From NCBI GenBank assembly GCA_030248065.1, contig JASAMV010007426.1:1-59839 (forward strand): a DNA stretch of 59,839 bases, written 5' to 3'. The first letter of the stretch is position 1, and each line of letters starts with the position of its first letter. The notes under the pieces were generated by a model. The model was not told the DNA's origin. It searched no databases and was given only the letters and a program-made list of their open reading frames with translations. This DNA comes from Rhynchonema sp. JSB1_4 (taxonomy: Eukaryota; Nematoda; Chromadorea; Monhysterida; Xyalidae). A program made the position numbers and the translations under genes. Positions 1 to 11,192 of the stretch are shown here, piece by piece.

Positions 1-330
1 TTCTAATTCGCTAAATCGCGAAATCTTGAGGGTTACTTTTCGAATAAAATCAATTTCCGGACACAAATTCGGTCCGTCACTAAATGCAACCGGACCGAGA
101 CATGAAGTTCATATGAATTATTTTTGCACTGGTTTTCTTCGGCCATTGCTGTTGGAAATTTTCTTTTTGTTGTTTTCCATTGGAAATATGGTTGTTTGTT
201 AAATTCTGAACGCTTTTTCAGATGGTTTTACGATCGTTCTATTCAAGATTGCAGCAGAACTCCACCGCATTCGCCGTGTTTGCGTCTGTTGGCCGTTGGC
301 TTGTTGTGCAGCAGAGGTGTCGGCCGGCCC
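1..330. repeat. Left arm of a perfect 330-bp inverted repeat
   Basis: This sequence is the reverse complement of 13865-14194: position i pairs with 14195 minus i, and I saw no mismatch. The arm reaches the window edge, so it probably continues leftwards. The paired tract ends at a GGCCGGCC site; beyond it both sides turn into unrelated repeat sequence. It could be a genuine inverted duplication flanking the repeat block, or an assembly fold-back. Confidence 0.9.
222..316 (+). CDS. Candidate first exon in left arm, amphipathic N-terminus
   Basis: The ATG lies directly behind a TTTTTCAG acceptor, as expected for a trans-spliced start. The 31 codons begin MVLRSFYSRLQQ and are rich in Arg, Ser and hydrophobic residues, like a mitochondrial or membrane leader. 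The exon can end at CAGAG before a GTGTCG donor. The same exon occurs on the minus strand at 13879-13973 in the right arm. No downstream exon was found because the repeat block starts 14 nt later. The protein is not recognised. Confidence 0.35.
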
Positions 331-384
331 GGCCTGGCGGCCCGCAACCCCCGACAGGTCGGCCCAGTGGAGTACTTGGTCAGG

Positions 385-560
385 GTGTTGACGATAGATA
401 GATTGGGACCTGAAATGTGTTGACGATAGATAGATTGGGACCTGAAATGTGTTGACGATAGATAGATTGGGACCTGAAATGTGTTGACGATAGATAGATG
501 ACCCAGGTCCGAAACCTGGGGGGGAGCCCAAACTTGTTGACGATAGATAGATGGTGGGGG
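385..560. repeat. Tandem TTGACGATAGATAGAT array
   Basis: Several copies of TTGACGATAGATAGAT occur, three of them inside a roughly 32-bp unit followed by TGGGACCTGAAAT. Further copies lie at 735-846, 2131-2225 and, inverted, at 4235-4310 and 4455-4475. These are subterminal repeats of an element that later insertions have cut up: the flanks near 545-640 reappear inverted near 4560-4668. Confidence 0.8.
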
Positions 561-846
561 GTCGCCAAAAATCAAGGTATAGTATAGTGCACTAAGCAGG
601 TAATAATGTGTAAATATTAATGAAAATGTAGTACTAAATTCGCGCGTAGCGCGCGATTTTTTTGCCTATTTGGGACAAAAAATACCGATTTTGAGCCATT
701 TTGAGGCAAAAATACCCATTTTGGGGTCTAAATGTGTTGACGATAGATAGATTGTTCCCAGAATTTGTTGACGATAGTTAGATTTGCCCATAAGTGTTGC
801 TGTTGACGATAGATAGATGAAATCAAAAAGTGTTGACGATAGATAG

Positions 847-1221
847 CAGAGGTGGGAATCGGGCCGAGTTACCTCGGCCCGGCCCGGCCCGACGAGGTCA
901 GGGGGTCGGCCCGGCCCGGCCCGGCCCGACAGTTCGGGCCGGGAAGTCCGGCCCGGCCCGACTTGGAAAAAAGTCGGCCCGGCCCGGCCCGATTTTTTCG
1001 GCCCGACTTTTTCTGATGACATTTTGAAGCAATTTTTTGGTGCCAAAAATTACTGTTTTTTGTTCAAAAATGCCTGATAAGCACGGAAGTCGGTACTAAT
1101 TTGCAGAATCGCGAGAAATTTTGAGAAATTTGGCCTAAAAAATCACGATTTTCTATTGAAATTCGATGATGTCGGGCCTTTTCGGGCCGGCCACCCCGGC
1201 CCGGCCCGATTCCCACCTCTG
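847..1221. mobile_element. hAT-like MITE, CAGAGGTGGGAATCGG ends
   Basis: The ends are inverted: CAGAGGTGGGAATCGGGCC at the left and its complement at the right. The element is flanked on both sides by ATAGATAG, an 8-bp target duplication inside a TTGACGATAGATAG repeat. The interior is GGCCCGG-rich. It has no coding capacity. A related copy is at 33053-33291. Confidence 0.85.
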
Positions 1222-1231
1222 ATAGATAGAT

Positions 1232-1400
1232 GAATTTGGGGGGGGACCCCCACCCCCCAAGTACTACCCTGGGTAGCCCCCCAGTACAGTAGGTATCCCC
1301 CCTCGCCTGGTACAGTAGGTATCCCCTCCCCGATGTTTGGCATGGTACAGTAGGTATCCCCCCGATTTTCACCCCGGTACAGTAGGTTTCCCCCCGATTT
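1232..1400. repeat. GGTACAGTAGGTATCCCC subterminal motif array
   Basis: Four copies of GGTACAGTAGGTATCCCC (the last reading GGTTTCCCC) follow a G-run/C-run hairpin. Two further copies lie at 2053-2105. This is one subfamily of the variable-motif transposons discussed in the findings. Confidence 0.7.
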
Positions 1401-1710
1401 TGCCCCAAAAGTGCCATTTTTTGACCAAACTGACCAAAATTAGTGTTAAATCAGTGGTTTTTACCTCAAATTACCCCAAATTCGCGCGCTACGCGCGCAA
1501 ATACTACGTTTTCACACGATTCCACACCTAATAAACACATTAAAAATTTTTACCCCAAAATAGGCATGGGCACAATACCTGTTTTGAGACCCAATACCAA
1601 TACCAGGCATGGACCAATACCCACTGTAGTGGCTGGGGGGATAGGGGGGGGATTCCCCCCTAAGGGGTATCTATCTCGAGCCAACCCTTAGGGGGGGGGA
1701 TGGGGGGAAG

Positions 1711-2034
1711 GGTATCCATAGTTTTTTAGACACTTTTTAGGTGCAATTTGCACCTAAAAAATCAGAATTGCACCTAAAAATTCAGGATTAGGTGCAAGGT
1801 TGCACCTAAAATTTTGGGTCCTTATTTGCTTAATTTAGCACATAGGTTTTTAGACACTTTTTAGGTGCAATTTGCACCTAAAATTTCAGAATTGCACCTA
1901 AAAACTGGAGGTTAGACATAGATTTTTCACACTTTGTTCATAAAACAAAATTCTAGGTGCAAGTTGCACCTAGAATTCGACATATTAGGTGCAAGTTGCA
2001 CCCAGTCAATTTTGAAGAAAAAAACTATGTACAT
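1711..2034. mobile_element. Element of palindromic AGGTGCAA..TTGCACCT units
   Basis: The ends read CATAGTTTTTT and AAAAAACTATG. The interior repeats the palindrome AGGTGCAANTTGCACCT at varied spacing. Relatives are at 3441-3640 (with an intact 8-bp target duplication) and, truncated, near 13018-13108. I could not find a target duplication for this copy, so it may be recombined. Confidence 0.6.
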
Positions 2035-2602
2035 AACCCCCAGGCGATCGGCTCTGGTACAGTAGGTATCCCCCCTCGCCGAGCGCGGTACAGTAGGTAT
2101 CCCCCCTCCAGAGTACCTCCAACACTGGTGTTGACGATAGATAGATTGAGACCCGAATTGTGTTGACGATAGATAGACAACCCAAGTCCGAAATCTGGGG
2201 ATCGGTCGACCCAAACTTGTTGACGATATACCGTAAAAACCTAAATAGATGGGGGGCTTTATTAATCACTGACCCCATTTAGGGGGGTCTCTATTCCGGG
2301 GAGGGGCTCTATTCCTGGGGGCTTCTATTAATCACTGCCCTAAATCTGAAAAAAATTCTTCCCAGAAATACACCTAAAAGTGTATTTGAAGGGCGTTTAT
2401 TCGCTTATGATCTCATTTATTCGCGTCTGCTGTTCATCAATTAGAGGAGCATTATGTCCTCTGAACAAACAACAAGCGTGTATACATGTACCTACCTGAG
2501 CACTACTATAAGGCCTTTAATATCCTAATATACCGTAAAAACCTAAATGCAGCCCCCCGGAACAGACCTCCCCCAAAAAGGGGCCATTGGAGCCCCCGGA
2601 AT

Positions 2603-2979
2603 CAGTGTAGTTCCTGGTCCGGAGGGGGAACAGGCGGTACCCCCTTTTTCGGAGGGGGAACAGACGTACCCACCTGGGGGAAGGGGGGAGCACCGAAATT
2701 TGGAGAAAAGTCATTTTCTGAGGTCGAAAATTTGGCTCATTTTTGCCCCTTTTTGGAAAAAATCTCAATAAAAAGGGTATTTTAGCGATTTTTGACGACA
2801 CTGACCTAAAAATCACTCATTTTATGCCTAAAAATGCTTATTTTAGGCCAACATTTGCCTATTTTAGGCAAAAATTGTGGGAGCAGACGTACCCGGAGGG
2901 GGAACAGTGGGGCAGTTGTACCATGGAGGGGGAACAGACGTACCTGAGGGAGGACCCCCTCCCCCCAGGAACTACACTG
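2603..2979. mobile_element. hAT-like MITE, CAGTGTAGTTCCTGG ends
   Basis: The ends are CAGTGTAGTTCCTGG and its complement. CCCGGAAT is duplicated exactly on both sides. The subterminal motif reads GGGGGAACAGACGTACC. The AT-rich core is homologous to that of 3806-4198, which carries a different subterminal motif. Confidence 0.9.
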
Positions 2980-3097
2980 CCCGGAATGGAGCCCCCCTAA
3001 ATGAAATCCCCTATTCAGTAGTGTATAAAGGCTTGATAGTTGTGCACAGGTATATTTATGCATGTTTGTTGTTCGTTTAGAGCATATAATACGCGTC

Positions 3098-3728
3098 CAG
3101 TGTAGTGGCTGGGGGGGATGGGAGGATTCCCCCCCTAAGGAGTAGGTACCTTGCAACCATCCCTTGCGGGGGATGGGGGAAGGGTAGGTACCTTGCAACC
3201 ACCCCGGAAAGTACCTTGCAACCATAAATTTATGGTTTTTATAGGCAAAAATGGGTGTTTTTCGGCCTCAAAACCAAAAAATCGCGCGCTCCGCGCGCAA
3301 TCCTCCATATAATAATAGATATTTTAGGCAATTTCGGCCAAAATGCCAAAAAGTACCAATTTTCGGCTAAATTTGCAGTATAATGCATGCAAAAAACACC
3401 CTTTTGTCGGACCTCAGGGGTACCTTGCGACCTTCCGGAGCATAGTTTTTTTTTCAAAATTGACTGGGTGCAACTTGCACCTAATATGTCGAATTCTAGG
3501 TGCAACTTGCACCTAGAATTTTGTTTTATGAACAAAGTGTGAAAAATCTAGGTGCAAGTTGCACCTAACCTCCAGTTTTTAGGTGCAATTCTGAAATTTT
3601 AGGTGCAAATTGCACCTAAAAAGTGTCTAAAAAACCTATGTTCCGGAGGCTGGGTAGGGGGTACCTTGCAACCATCTGGATCCATCCCCCCAAGGGTACC
3701 TTGCAACCATTTGCCTGCCACTACACTG
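3098..3728. mobile_element. CAGTG element with GGTTGCAAGGTACC motifs
   Basis: The ends are CAGTGTAGTGGCTGGG and CCTGCCACTACACTG. The motif GGTTGCAAGGTACC occurs repeatedly near both ends, and the core has a GCGCGC palindrome. Another element (3441-3640) is inserted in it. The same subfamily is at 52866-53624. The flanks do not match, so the insertion site has been rearranged. Confidence 0.75.
3441..3640. mobile_element. 200-bp nested element with GGTGCAA palindromes
   Basis: The element runs from CATAGTTTTTT to AAAAACCTATG and is flanked by TTCCGGAG on both sides (8-bp target duplication). It contains AGGTGCAACTTGCACCT palindromes and is nested in the element at 3098-3728. Confidence 0.85.
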
Positions 3729-3805
3729 ATTCACTGACCCCGTTTTGGGGGCTGTATTACGTGGGGACTCTATTCCGGGGGGCTGTATTTAAGTTTTTAC
3801 GGTGG

Positions 3806-4198
3806 CAGTGTAGTTCCTGGTCCGGAGGGGGAGATAGCGGACCCTCCGTTTTTTTCGGAGGGGGAGATAGTGTACCCCCGAGCCGAGGGGGGAAGACCAA
3901 AATTCAGGAAAAAGTCACTTTTTGAGGTCGAAAGTTTGACATATTTTTTACCCCTTTTTGGAAAAAAGTCTTCATAAAAAGGGTATTTTGGCGACTTTTG
4001 AGAACATTGACCCAAAAATCACACATTTTAGGCCTAAAAATGCCCATTTTAGGCTTAAAAATGCCTACTTTAGGCAAAAATTGTGGGAGATAGTGTACCC
4101 AGATGGGGAGATAGGGGGATAGTCAGTGTACCACCTGAGGGGGAGATTGGAGATGGCGTACCCGAGGGGGACCCCCTTTCCCCACAGGAACTCCACTG
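3806..4198. mobile_element. hAT-like MITE with GGGGGAGATAGTGTACC motifs
   Basis: The left end is CAGTGTAGTTCCTGG and the right end CAGGAACTCCACTG. TACGGTGG is duplicated exactly at both flanks. The motif GGGGGAGATAGTGTACC is repeated near both ends. The core resembles that of 2603-2979 although the motif differs. An inverted relative lies at 31289-31669. Confidence 0.9.
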
Positions 4199-4739
4199 TA
4201 CGGTGGTACTTGGGGGGGGGACCTCCCCCAAATTCATGTATCTATCGTCAACACTTTTTGACTTCATCTATCTATCGTCAACACTTATGGGCTAATCTAT
4301 CTATCGTCAAACCGCGGTATCCAAAACTTCCATCCCTTCTCTTTTCAGTCAGTTCAATCGTCAACTCTTTTCAGTGGGCAAAGCGCAATACTCGATACAT
4401 CAATTCGAAGTCACGCGTATTGAGCTGTCAATATTGGCACTCTTGCCCCCCTATATCTATCTATCTATCGTCAACAACGATCGACCCCAAAATCGATATT
4501 TTTGGCTCAAAATGGCTCAAATCGGTGTTTTTCACCCAAATAGGCAAAAAAGTGCGCGATACGTGCGAATTCAGTGCATCTAAGTACATTTTCATTAGTA
4601 GTTACACTTTATCACCTACTTAATGCACTATACTATACCTTGATTTTTGGGTAATCCCCACCATCTATCGCAGTGTAGTTCCTGGGGGGCAGGGGCCCCC
4701 CTCGGGTACGTCTGTTCCCCCTCCATGGTACGTCTGCCC

Positions 4740-5162
4740 TATACTTGCGGGCCGGAAAAAAAACCGTTTTTTTCCGGAAAAAAACCGAAAAAAACCGTTT
4801 TTTTCCGAGGCCTGGAAAAATACGTTTTTATTTTTCCGGAAATTTTTCCAAGTGGCAACTTTTGGAAAAAAAACGGTTTTTTTTCCAAAAATTTCCGAAA
4901 TATTTTCCAAGGTTGCGAGAGGATGTTGTCAAAACCAATGTAAATCGGTACTAAACAGGTCAAAATGAGCACTTTTTAGTCTCCCAAGTGCATTTTTAGC
5001 CTGTTTCAGGCCATTTCCCGACGAAATTTTCTCCAAAATAGGCGTTTTTCGACCATGGGTATCCTTAAGTACTGGAAAAATATTTGGAAAAAAACGGTTT
5101 TTTTTCCGAAAAAAAACGGTTTTTTTCCAAAAATATATTTTGCGGAAAAATACGCAAGTATA
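4740..5162. mobile_element. hAT-like MITE, TATACTTGCGG family
   Basis: The ends are TATACTTGCGGGCCGG and CCGCAAAATATA..CGCAAGTATA-type inverted sequence, flanked on both sides by GTCTGCCC (8 bp). The interior has long A and T runs broken by CCG. Near-identical copies are at 11193-11613 and 27323-27751; diverged ones at 6945-7306 and 38274-39350. Confidence 0.9.
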
Positions 5163-5626
5163 GTCTGCCCCACTGTTCCCCCTCCGGGTACGTCTGCTCC
5201 CCCAATTTTTGCCTAAATAGGCAAATTTAGGCCTAAAATAGGCATTTTTAGGCATAAAATGAGCAACCAGATAATGATCGGCCTTTGCCTTGACGATTGT
5301 CTTTGCTTCAGATTTTAATGTGGACTGCAAATTGACTTCTTTGCAAATACTTCATGAAAGGAAAATTTGGTCCCGTAGAATGTTTTACGTTTCAGACTGG
5401 AAACTCGGTTCCTCAAGGTCGTTGTTCGTTCCCGTTTCGACGCTTACAAAGACGAAAAGGGCACTGGTGTGGCGCAGAAACTGCTCGCCGAAGGCTGCCA
5501 CGAACTTTGGACGAAGCACAATCCGTAGCCGCGCGAATGTGTGTGCTTGATTTTGTTACATATGGACATAATTAAAAAATTGGCCTTGTATCTGCCGCTT
5601 TCGTAAAATAATGTGCACGAAATATA

Positions 5627-5930
5627 GTCTGTTGGTTATATTTCGACATAGTGCATAAACCTCATTCAGCGATGTTTGGAGCGGGCTCGGTCGACGCCAT
5701 TCTAAATGAATGTTCAGGCATTGCCAATTCAGGCGTAGAGCCATTGAACATTGTAGGTGTTGTGCGATAACAGACCACGTGTTTTTTGCGCCACGCAGCA
5801 AGCAATGTTCAATTGCTCTTTGCCTGAATTGGCAATGCCTGAAACATTCATTGAGAATGGCGTCGACCCAGCCCGCTCCAAACATCGCTGAATGGGGTTA
5901 ACACACTATGTCGAAATATAATCAACAGAC
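5627..5930. mobile_element. Palindromic MITE in NDUFB9-like remnant
   Basis: About 300 bp with long inverted ends: GTCTGTTGGTTATATTTCG at the left and CGAAATATAATCAACAGAC at the right. The inverted match continues inwards through CAGCGATGTTTGGAGCGGGC and GCATTGCCAATTCAGGC. There is no coding capacity. Confidence 0.75.
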
Positions 5931-6071
5931 CATAGAAACGTTATGATGTAAACTTGTTTGGAAAATATAATGAAGAATAAAAAATTTCAGACCCTTTCAA
6001 CGCGTACAGCATTGCGTCCGAACGAAACCCGCTGCCACACGATGACGTTAGTCTTGAGGATATGCAATCGC

Positions 6072-6353
6072 TAAAGGCAAACCAGCCGTGCTTTGCAGAC
6101 CTAGACCATGCCGGATCACCCTGAATTCTTACACACATAAAATGGTTCGGGTTACGGAAGCCACGTCTCACTGGTTTGCGTGTGAAGCCGATAAACAACA
6201 CAGACACACACGACGACAACGTGCGCTAAATGTTTCACGTTCTTGGCACTTTCACACGCAAATGACAGGAGACGCGGCTTGGCTACAGTAACCCGTCTAA
6301 GAATTCAGGGTGATAGGGTATGGTCCATGACTGTAAAGCACGGCTGGTTGGCC
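6072..6353. repeat. Palindromic repeat, imperfect arms
   Basis: The left arm (AACCAGCCGTGCTTTGCAG ... ATCACCCTGAATTCTTA) returns inverted at the right (TAAGAATTCAGGGTGAT ... AAAGCACGGCTGGTT). It is probably another foldback MITE. Confidence 0.65.
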
Positions 6354-6944
6354 TTTACTTTTCCCTCAGGTTTCATCATCAGAAGCTGAAGCGCTTATTT
6401 CGGTTTCGAAATAACGAAAGTGCTTTCCAGTTATACCTTTCGAATTCTTCTGATCATGGTTCTTGAATAGCAAGCGAGTAACAATTATTCTTATTTCAGT
6501 ACCTGGACGCGTGGTCGCACGTCGAGGAGCAATATCCATATTATTTCAATCGAGGGAAGCGATGAAGAAAGATCTGCTCAAACACTGGTATAAAAATGAG
6601 CAAACGGGGATGAAAAAACCGGCGAAAGAGTCCGAGCAAGTGGCCTCCAAGTAATGGACAAAACGTGTACAAAATTAGCTTGTCGTCGAGCAAATGAATT
6701 TTTTTTAATATTTCTGTGAAATATCCATCTCTGTGAAAAAGCCATCTCTAATGAAAAATTACTATTTTATTAGTAATGTGTGCAGTTGATTTTAATTGCA
6801 ATTCTGGTAATTGTGTTGGTTTTTGCTAAGATACTGAGCGTGTTTTGTGTGCATGTAGCAACATTCGCAATTGTGTCAAGATTGCTTTAACAGTACTGAA
6901 GAATGATCATGCGACTTGTATAAAAAAGACACCGACGGCGACGC

Positions 6945-7306
6945 TATACTGGCGGACGAAAAAAAACCATTTTTTTACGAAGAAAACCGAAAAATTTTTT
7001 TCCGAGACCCGAATACTCTTCCATTTTCAAGGTGGTTTTTTATCGGTTTTTTATTTTGCTTTTCCCCAAAAATTGTAACACAAAACCGACGAGTTTTTTG
7101 GTTCGGGTCAAATTCTGGTCGGATGTTCGGACCAAAATTTTCCATGAAATCCTACTTTTATGTCATGTGCTCATATTTTGTGCCCAAACACTTCACTTTT
7201 TTGACCGGATCACCTTAAGTACTGGAAAAGTATTTGAAAAAAACCGTTTCTTTCCAAAAAACCGTTTTTTAACGAAAAATAAAGAATGGTACTTTACGCC
7301 AGTATA
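6945..7306. mobile_element. hAT-like MITE, TATACTGGCGG variant
   Basis: The ends are TATACTGGCGG and CGCCAGTATA. The flanks are GGCGACGC and GGCGACAC (7 of 8 identical). This is a diverged member of the family at 4740-5162. Confidence 0.8.
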
Positions 7307-7638
7307 GGCGACACTGTGGGGTACCAAACAAGGCGTGAACACCTTGTTTGAGCAAATAAAGTAAAACAGTATCAGTTCCACATCCACAATTATTTTCATT
7401 CTTGTCAACAAAACTGCATAACGAAACGAGTGTATAATTGAATAACAACAACGCTAAATTATCTGTCAGCGGCAATATTCGATAATGATATTCAAAATTC
7501 AACGAATGATCGAATTGGATGATGGCATTCGATTTTACTTACACCTTCACACACTTTCGCGCCACCTTCCGACTTGGAGCGCGACGAACGACGACAAGCT
7601 TTCTTCTCCTCGGCTTTGTCCTGCAGTTTAGTTGAAAG

Positions 7639-9938
7639 CAGGCCTGTGCCGATCTATGGTTTTTCTGGCAAAATCTGACCCTGATAGAATTTTTGCAAAA
7701 ATTTAAAAAATCTGATTATCGATTTTAGGCCTAAAAATTGGTGTAGGGGTCCAAGAAAACAAGAATCTGCGGACTGATGTTTCAAAAATTGATACAGCGT
7801 GCCAGCAGATGTTTCAGAATTTCAGAAAAAGATGAATCCAAACATTTTTGGGTCAAATTCAGTTTGAGTCAGAAATGGTCGGTTTGCATCAGACTGTGTA
7901 TGTGGGCGTGCGGTGGCGTTTCAAATGTTGACACGCATGCCCGCAGATGTTTCAAAAATGGCAAATCGAAACATTCTTGAGTCAAACTGAGTGTGTTGGA
8001 AATGGTTGGTTTGGTTATGATTCGATATGTGGGCTTGGCGGCTTGTCTTTCAAAGTTTCAAAAATGCTACAAGTGTCCGCTGAGGTTTCAAAAGTTGTGC
8101 GTTGAAACATTTCTGGGTAAAATTAAACAATTTTCTGACCCAAATTGTGGCTGTTCCTTGCAAGGGTGCGATCTTAGAAATCTGAATAGTTCCGTGTGTA
8201 TGACAATGCTGAAGGCAGGAACAGTGATGATGTGAAAACAAATGTGCAAATTGTTCGTGTTTAACTTCGTTTTTTGTCCCGCGACTGACGCGAAAAATTA
8301 GCAGGTATGATGCCTTCTTTTCAGCACTCAAGGTAGAAATAGAGAAACGATGTGCATGTGCAAACCGAGAGTAAAGTATAAATACATATGTGCATTGTTG
8401 TGCGAACGAGTTTGCATTTGCCTTGACGTTTGCATGGTGTAAAATGTCGTGCATTCGTCACAAAAACACAAATTCACGATTGCGTGATTGAGGCACACGT
8501 AAATGTGCAATCATAGCCCAGATAGACACTGATCGACAGGGTTCCGCATATTTGTGTTTTGTGACGAATGCATCACATTTTACACCATGCAAACGTCAAG
8601 GCGCAAATGCAATCTCGTTCGCACAACAATGTACATATATTTATGTTTTACTCTTAGTTTGCACATGCACATCGTTTCTCTATTTCTATCTCGAGTGCTG
8701 AAAAGAAGGCATCATATAGTAAATTTCCAAATTCGCTGCCGCACAGTAAAGTACGCCCCATAGTTAATGTCAAGTTATAAACCCGAACGCTAACCATGCG
8801 CGGTTCTGAAACATTGCGCGCAGCTGCCTGGCTGGCTGGCAAGCTGCTTGTGTGTTGGCTCTCTGAATGTTTCACAACTTGATTTTCGGGTTTAGAACCT
8901 GACATTAACTATCGGGCGTACTTTATTGTGCGGCAGCGAATTTGGAAATTTACTATACCTGCTAATTTTTCGCGTAAGTCGCGGGACAATAAACGAAGCT
9001 AAACACGAAATTCGGGAACCCTAAAAAACATGACCACTGACGTTGTACTGCATACAATTTGAACATTTGTTTTCACATCATCACTGTTCCTGCCTTGAGC
9101 ATTGTCATATACATGGAACTATTCAGATTTCTAAAATCGCACCCTTGCAAGAAACAGCCACAAATTACCCAAATTGTTTAATTTCACCCAGAAATGTTTC
9201 AAAACCCAACTTTTGAGACATCAGTGGACGCGTACCTTTGAAACGTCTCAAAGCAAGCCACCATACATCCGCACATCGAATCTGATCCCAAATCTACCGT
9301 TTCCAGCACAAACTCAATTTCACCAAAAAAGTTTCAAAAGCCAACTTTTGAAATATCAGCGGACAATTGTCGCATGTTTAAAACTTTTAAAGACAAGCCG
9401 CCACGCCCACATATCGAATCATAATCAAGCCAAGCATTTCCAGCAAACACTCAGTTTGACCCAAGATTGTTTCGATTTGCCACTTTTGAAATATCTGCGG
9501 GCATGCGTGTTAACATTTGAAACGCCCACATACACAGTCTGATGCAAGCCGACCATTTCTGACCCAAACTGAATTTGACCCAGAAATGTTTCGATCTGCC
9601 ATTTTTGAAACATCTGTGGGCACGCGTGTCAACATTTGAAACATCTCAAAGCTCGCCAACGCACGCCCACATACACAGCGTGATGCAAGCCGATCATGTC
9701 TGACCCAAACTGAATTTGACACAAAAATTTCGATTTATCCTTTTCGAAACATCTGCTGGCACGCTGTGTCAATTTTTGAAACATCAGTCCGCAGATTCTT
9801 GTTTCAGGCCTCCCAGAGGACCCCTACACCATTTTTAGGCCTAAAATCGAAAATCATATTTTTTTCAATTTTTCCAAAAATCCCGTCAGGGTCAGGTCAG
9901 ATTTTGCTAGAAAAAAACCATAGCTCGGCACAGGCCTG
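7639..9938. mobile_element. 2.3-kb foldback element
   Basis: Both halves are inverted copies of each other, from CAGGCCTGTGCCGATCTATGG at the left to its near complement at the right. Subterminal repeats of about 75 bp contain TTTCAAAAATGGCAAATCG and GGTCAGAAATGGTCGGTTTG. The centre is a further palindrome with a nested TA-type MITE. A partial duplicate of the right end follows at 9940-9982. No open frame with convincing coding character was found. Confidence 0.8.
8717..8955. mobile_element. TA-type palindromic MITE nested in foldback
   Basis: The ends are TAGTAAATTTCCAAATTCGC and its complement, flanked by TA. Removing the element plus one TA restores GCATCATACCTGCTAATT, which is exactly what the opposite foldback arm (8296-8316) reads in complement. 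The insertion into the right arm is therefore proven by the sequence itself. A second copy is at 20488-20732. Confidence 0.9.
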
Positions 9939-9982
9939 TGAGGTCAGATTTTGCCAGAAAGAAACCATAGATCGGCACAGGA

Positions 9983-11192
9983 CTGGTTGAAAGTCGTGTT
10001 TTTTTGCCATTTCTTACTATTTTTTAAAGCAAGGACACGGGAGCGGATGCTAAAAAATAATGTCACAAGCCAGCTGGAGGTCATAAGCATCGAAAAATTT
10101 CGACCAATTTTTGTACCCCTGTTTTTGACTTCTGAACCAATACCCGCCAAATCAGGGCTGGCTAGCTAGCTAGCTTTCTTGCTCGGACCAACTACATCAC
10201 TGGTTTTGAGCCGGGTGTTGGGTTTGGTATTAGGTTTTTCTGGATTCCAACATCTGGACAAACCCGATACCCAATACCAATACCAGGCCAACTTCAATAT
10301 CAACAGTGCTGTGGCTGGGGGAGTCCCCCAAAAGGTACAGTATCTCCCCTCGCCGGTACGGTATGTGCCTCCCGCGCTGAGGTACAGTATCTCCCCTTCT
10401 CTGGTACGGTATATCCCCCAATTATCCAAAACTTCACCCCAAAACAGTGCTGTGGCTGGGGGGCATAGTAGTGGCAGGGGGGTTGGGGTGGTGGGTTACC
10501 CCCTCTCAGTACTTACCTAAAACAAACCTCGAGGGGGGTTGGGGGGGGGTGGGGTCCCCCCCAATGGTACCCTACCCGCCCCGGCCTGGTACGCTACCCC
10601 CCAGTGGTGTCGTTGGAGGGGAAGGGGGGTCCCCCTTTGTATCCGGTATCCGGTATCTTGATTTTTTCACCCAGGGGTATCCGGTTTCCTGACTTTTTGT
10701 CCAGGGGTATACTGCCCTAAAATTTTTCAGAAAACCGTAAAAATCGCCTATTTTTACCTCCAAAATGCTCAAAATCGCTTGTCGGCGCAAGCATAACCCC
10801 CAAAATGTCCATTTTTTTGCGCTTTCAACACCGATTTTGCTCGATTTCCTCTAAAAAAATTGACCTTTTTTGAACAACCCCCCTGGGTATCCGAGATTTT
10901 TTATTTTAGGGAGCAACCCCCGCTGGTATCCGAGATTTTTCCTTTTGGGTATCCGGTATCCGAAAATTTTGGATTCTGGGTATCCGGTATCCTGACTTTT
11001 TGATTTCCCAACGACACCACTGGCTACCCCCTACCCGCCCCGCTCTGGTACAGTGCTGTGGCTACTTTTGCGGGGCGGGTAGGGTACATGGGTGGAAAAA
11101 TCCGGGGCGGGTCGGGGTGGGGGTAGTGTACCTGGAATCTTGGGGAGGAAATCCGGTTTGGGGGAGGGGGAATTTTTCGGGACGGGTAGGGT
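9983..11192. repeat. Mosaic of G-rich CAGTG-type element fragments
   Basis: Nothing genic is seen at 9983-10300. From 10300 the tract contains CAGTGCTGTGGCTGGGG starts, GGTACAGTATCTCCCC and GGTACCCTACCCGCCCC motif runs, and a complete element at 10612-11022 (ends CAGTGGTGTCGTTGG) flanked by GCTACCCCC on both sides. That element's motif is GGTATCCGGTATCC. Confidence 0.7.

Larger units (their letters stand above)
5396..6656 (+). pseudogene. NDUFB9: NDUFB9-like (complex I B22) remnant, three exons
   Basis: NDUFB9 is an LYR-family accessory subunit of mitochondrial complex I. The first block (5396-5525), after a TTTCAG acceptor, reads ..RFLKVVVRSRFDAYKDEK.. and ends ..HELWTKHNP, matching the family pattern R-x-RF-x-x-x-K-x-EK...ExW..HP. 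A middle block (5991-6047) lies between a TTTCAG acceptor and a GTTAGT donor. The last block (6500-6656) reads YLDAWSHVEEQYPYYFNR and then continues one frame over as EAMKKDLLKHWYKNEQTG to a TAA. Three defects are visible: the N-terminal LYR exon is missing (repeats begin at 5162), the first exon junction is out of phase, and the last exon needs one extra base near 6553. Palindromic repeats sit in both introns. It is a decayed copy or a region with assembly indels. Confidence 0.6.

Noticed and set aside
222..330. Left-arm exon as signal peptidase subunit SPCS3
   Set aside because: The first residues look similar, but the membrane span appears only after a frameshift, and no other SPCS3 segment exists in the window.
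385..560. CRISPR-like repeat array
   Set aside because: Spacers are identical repeats rather than unique, units are transposon subterminal motifs, and the genome is eukaryotic.
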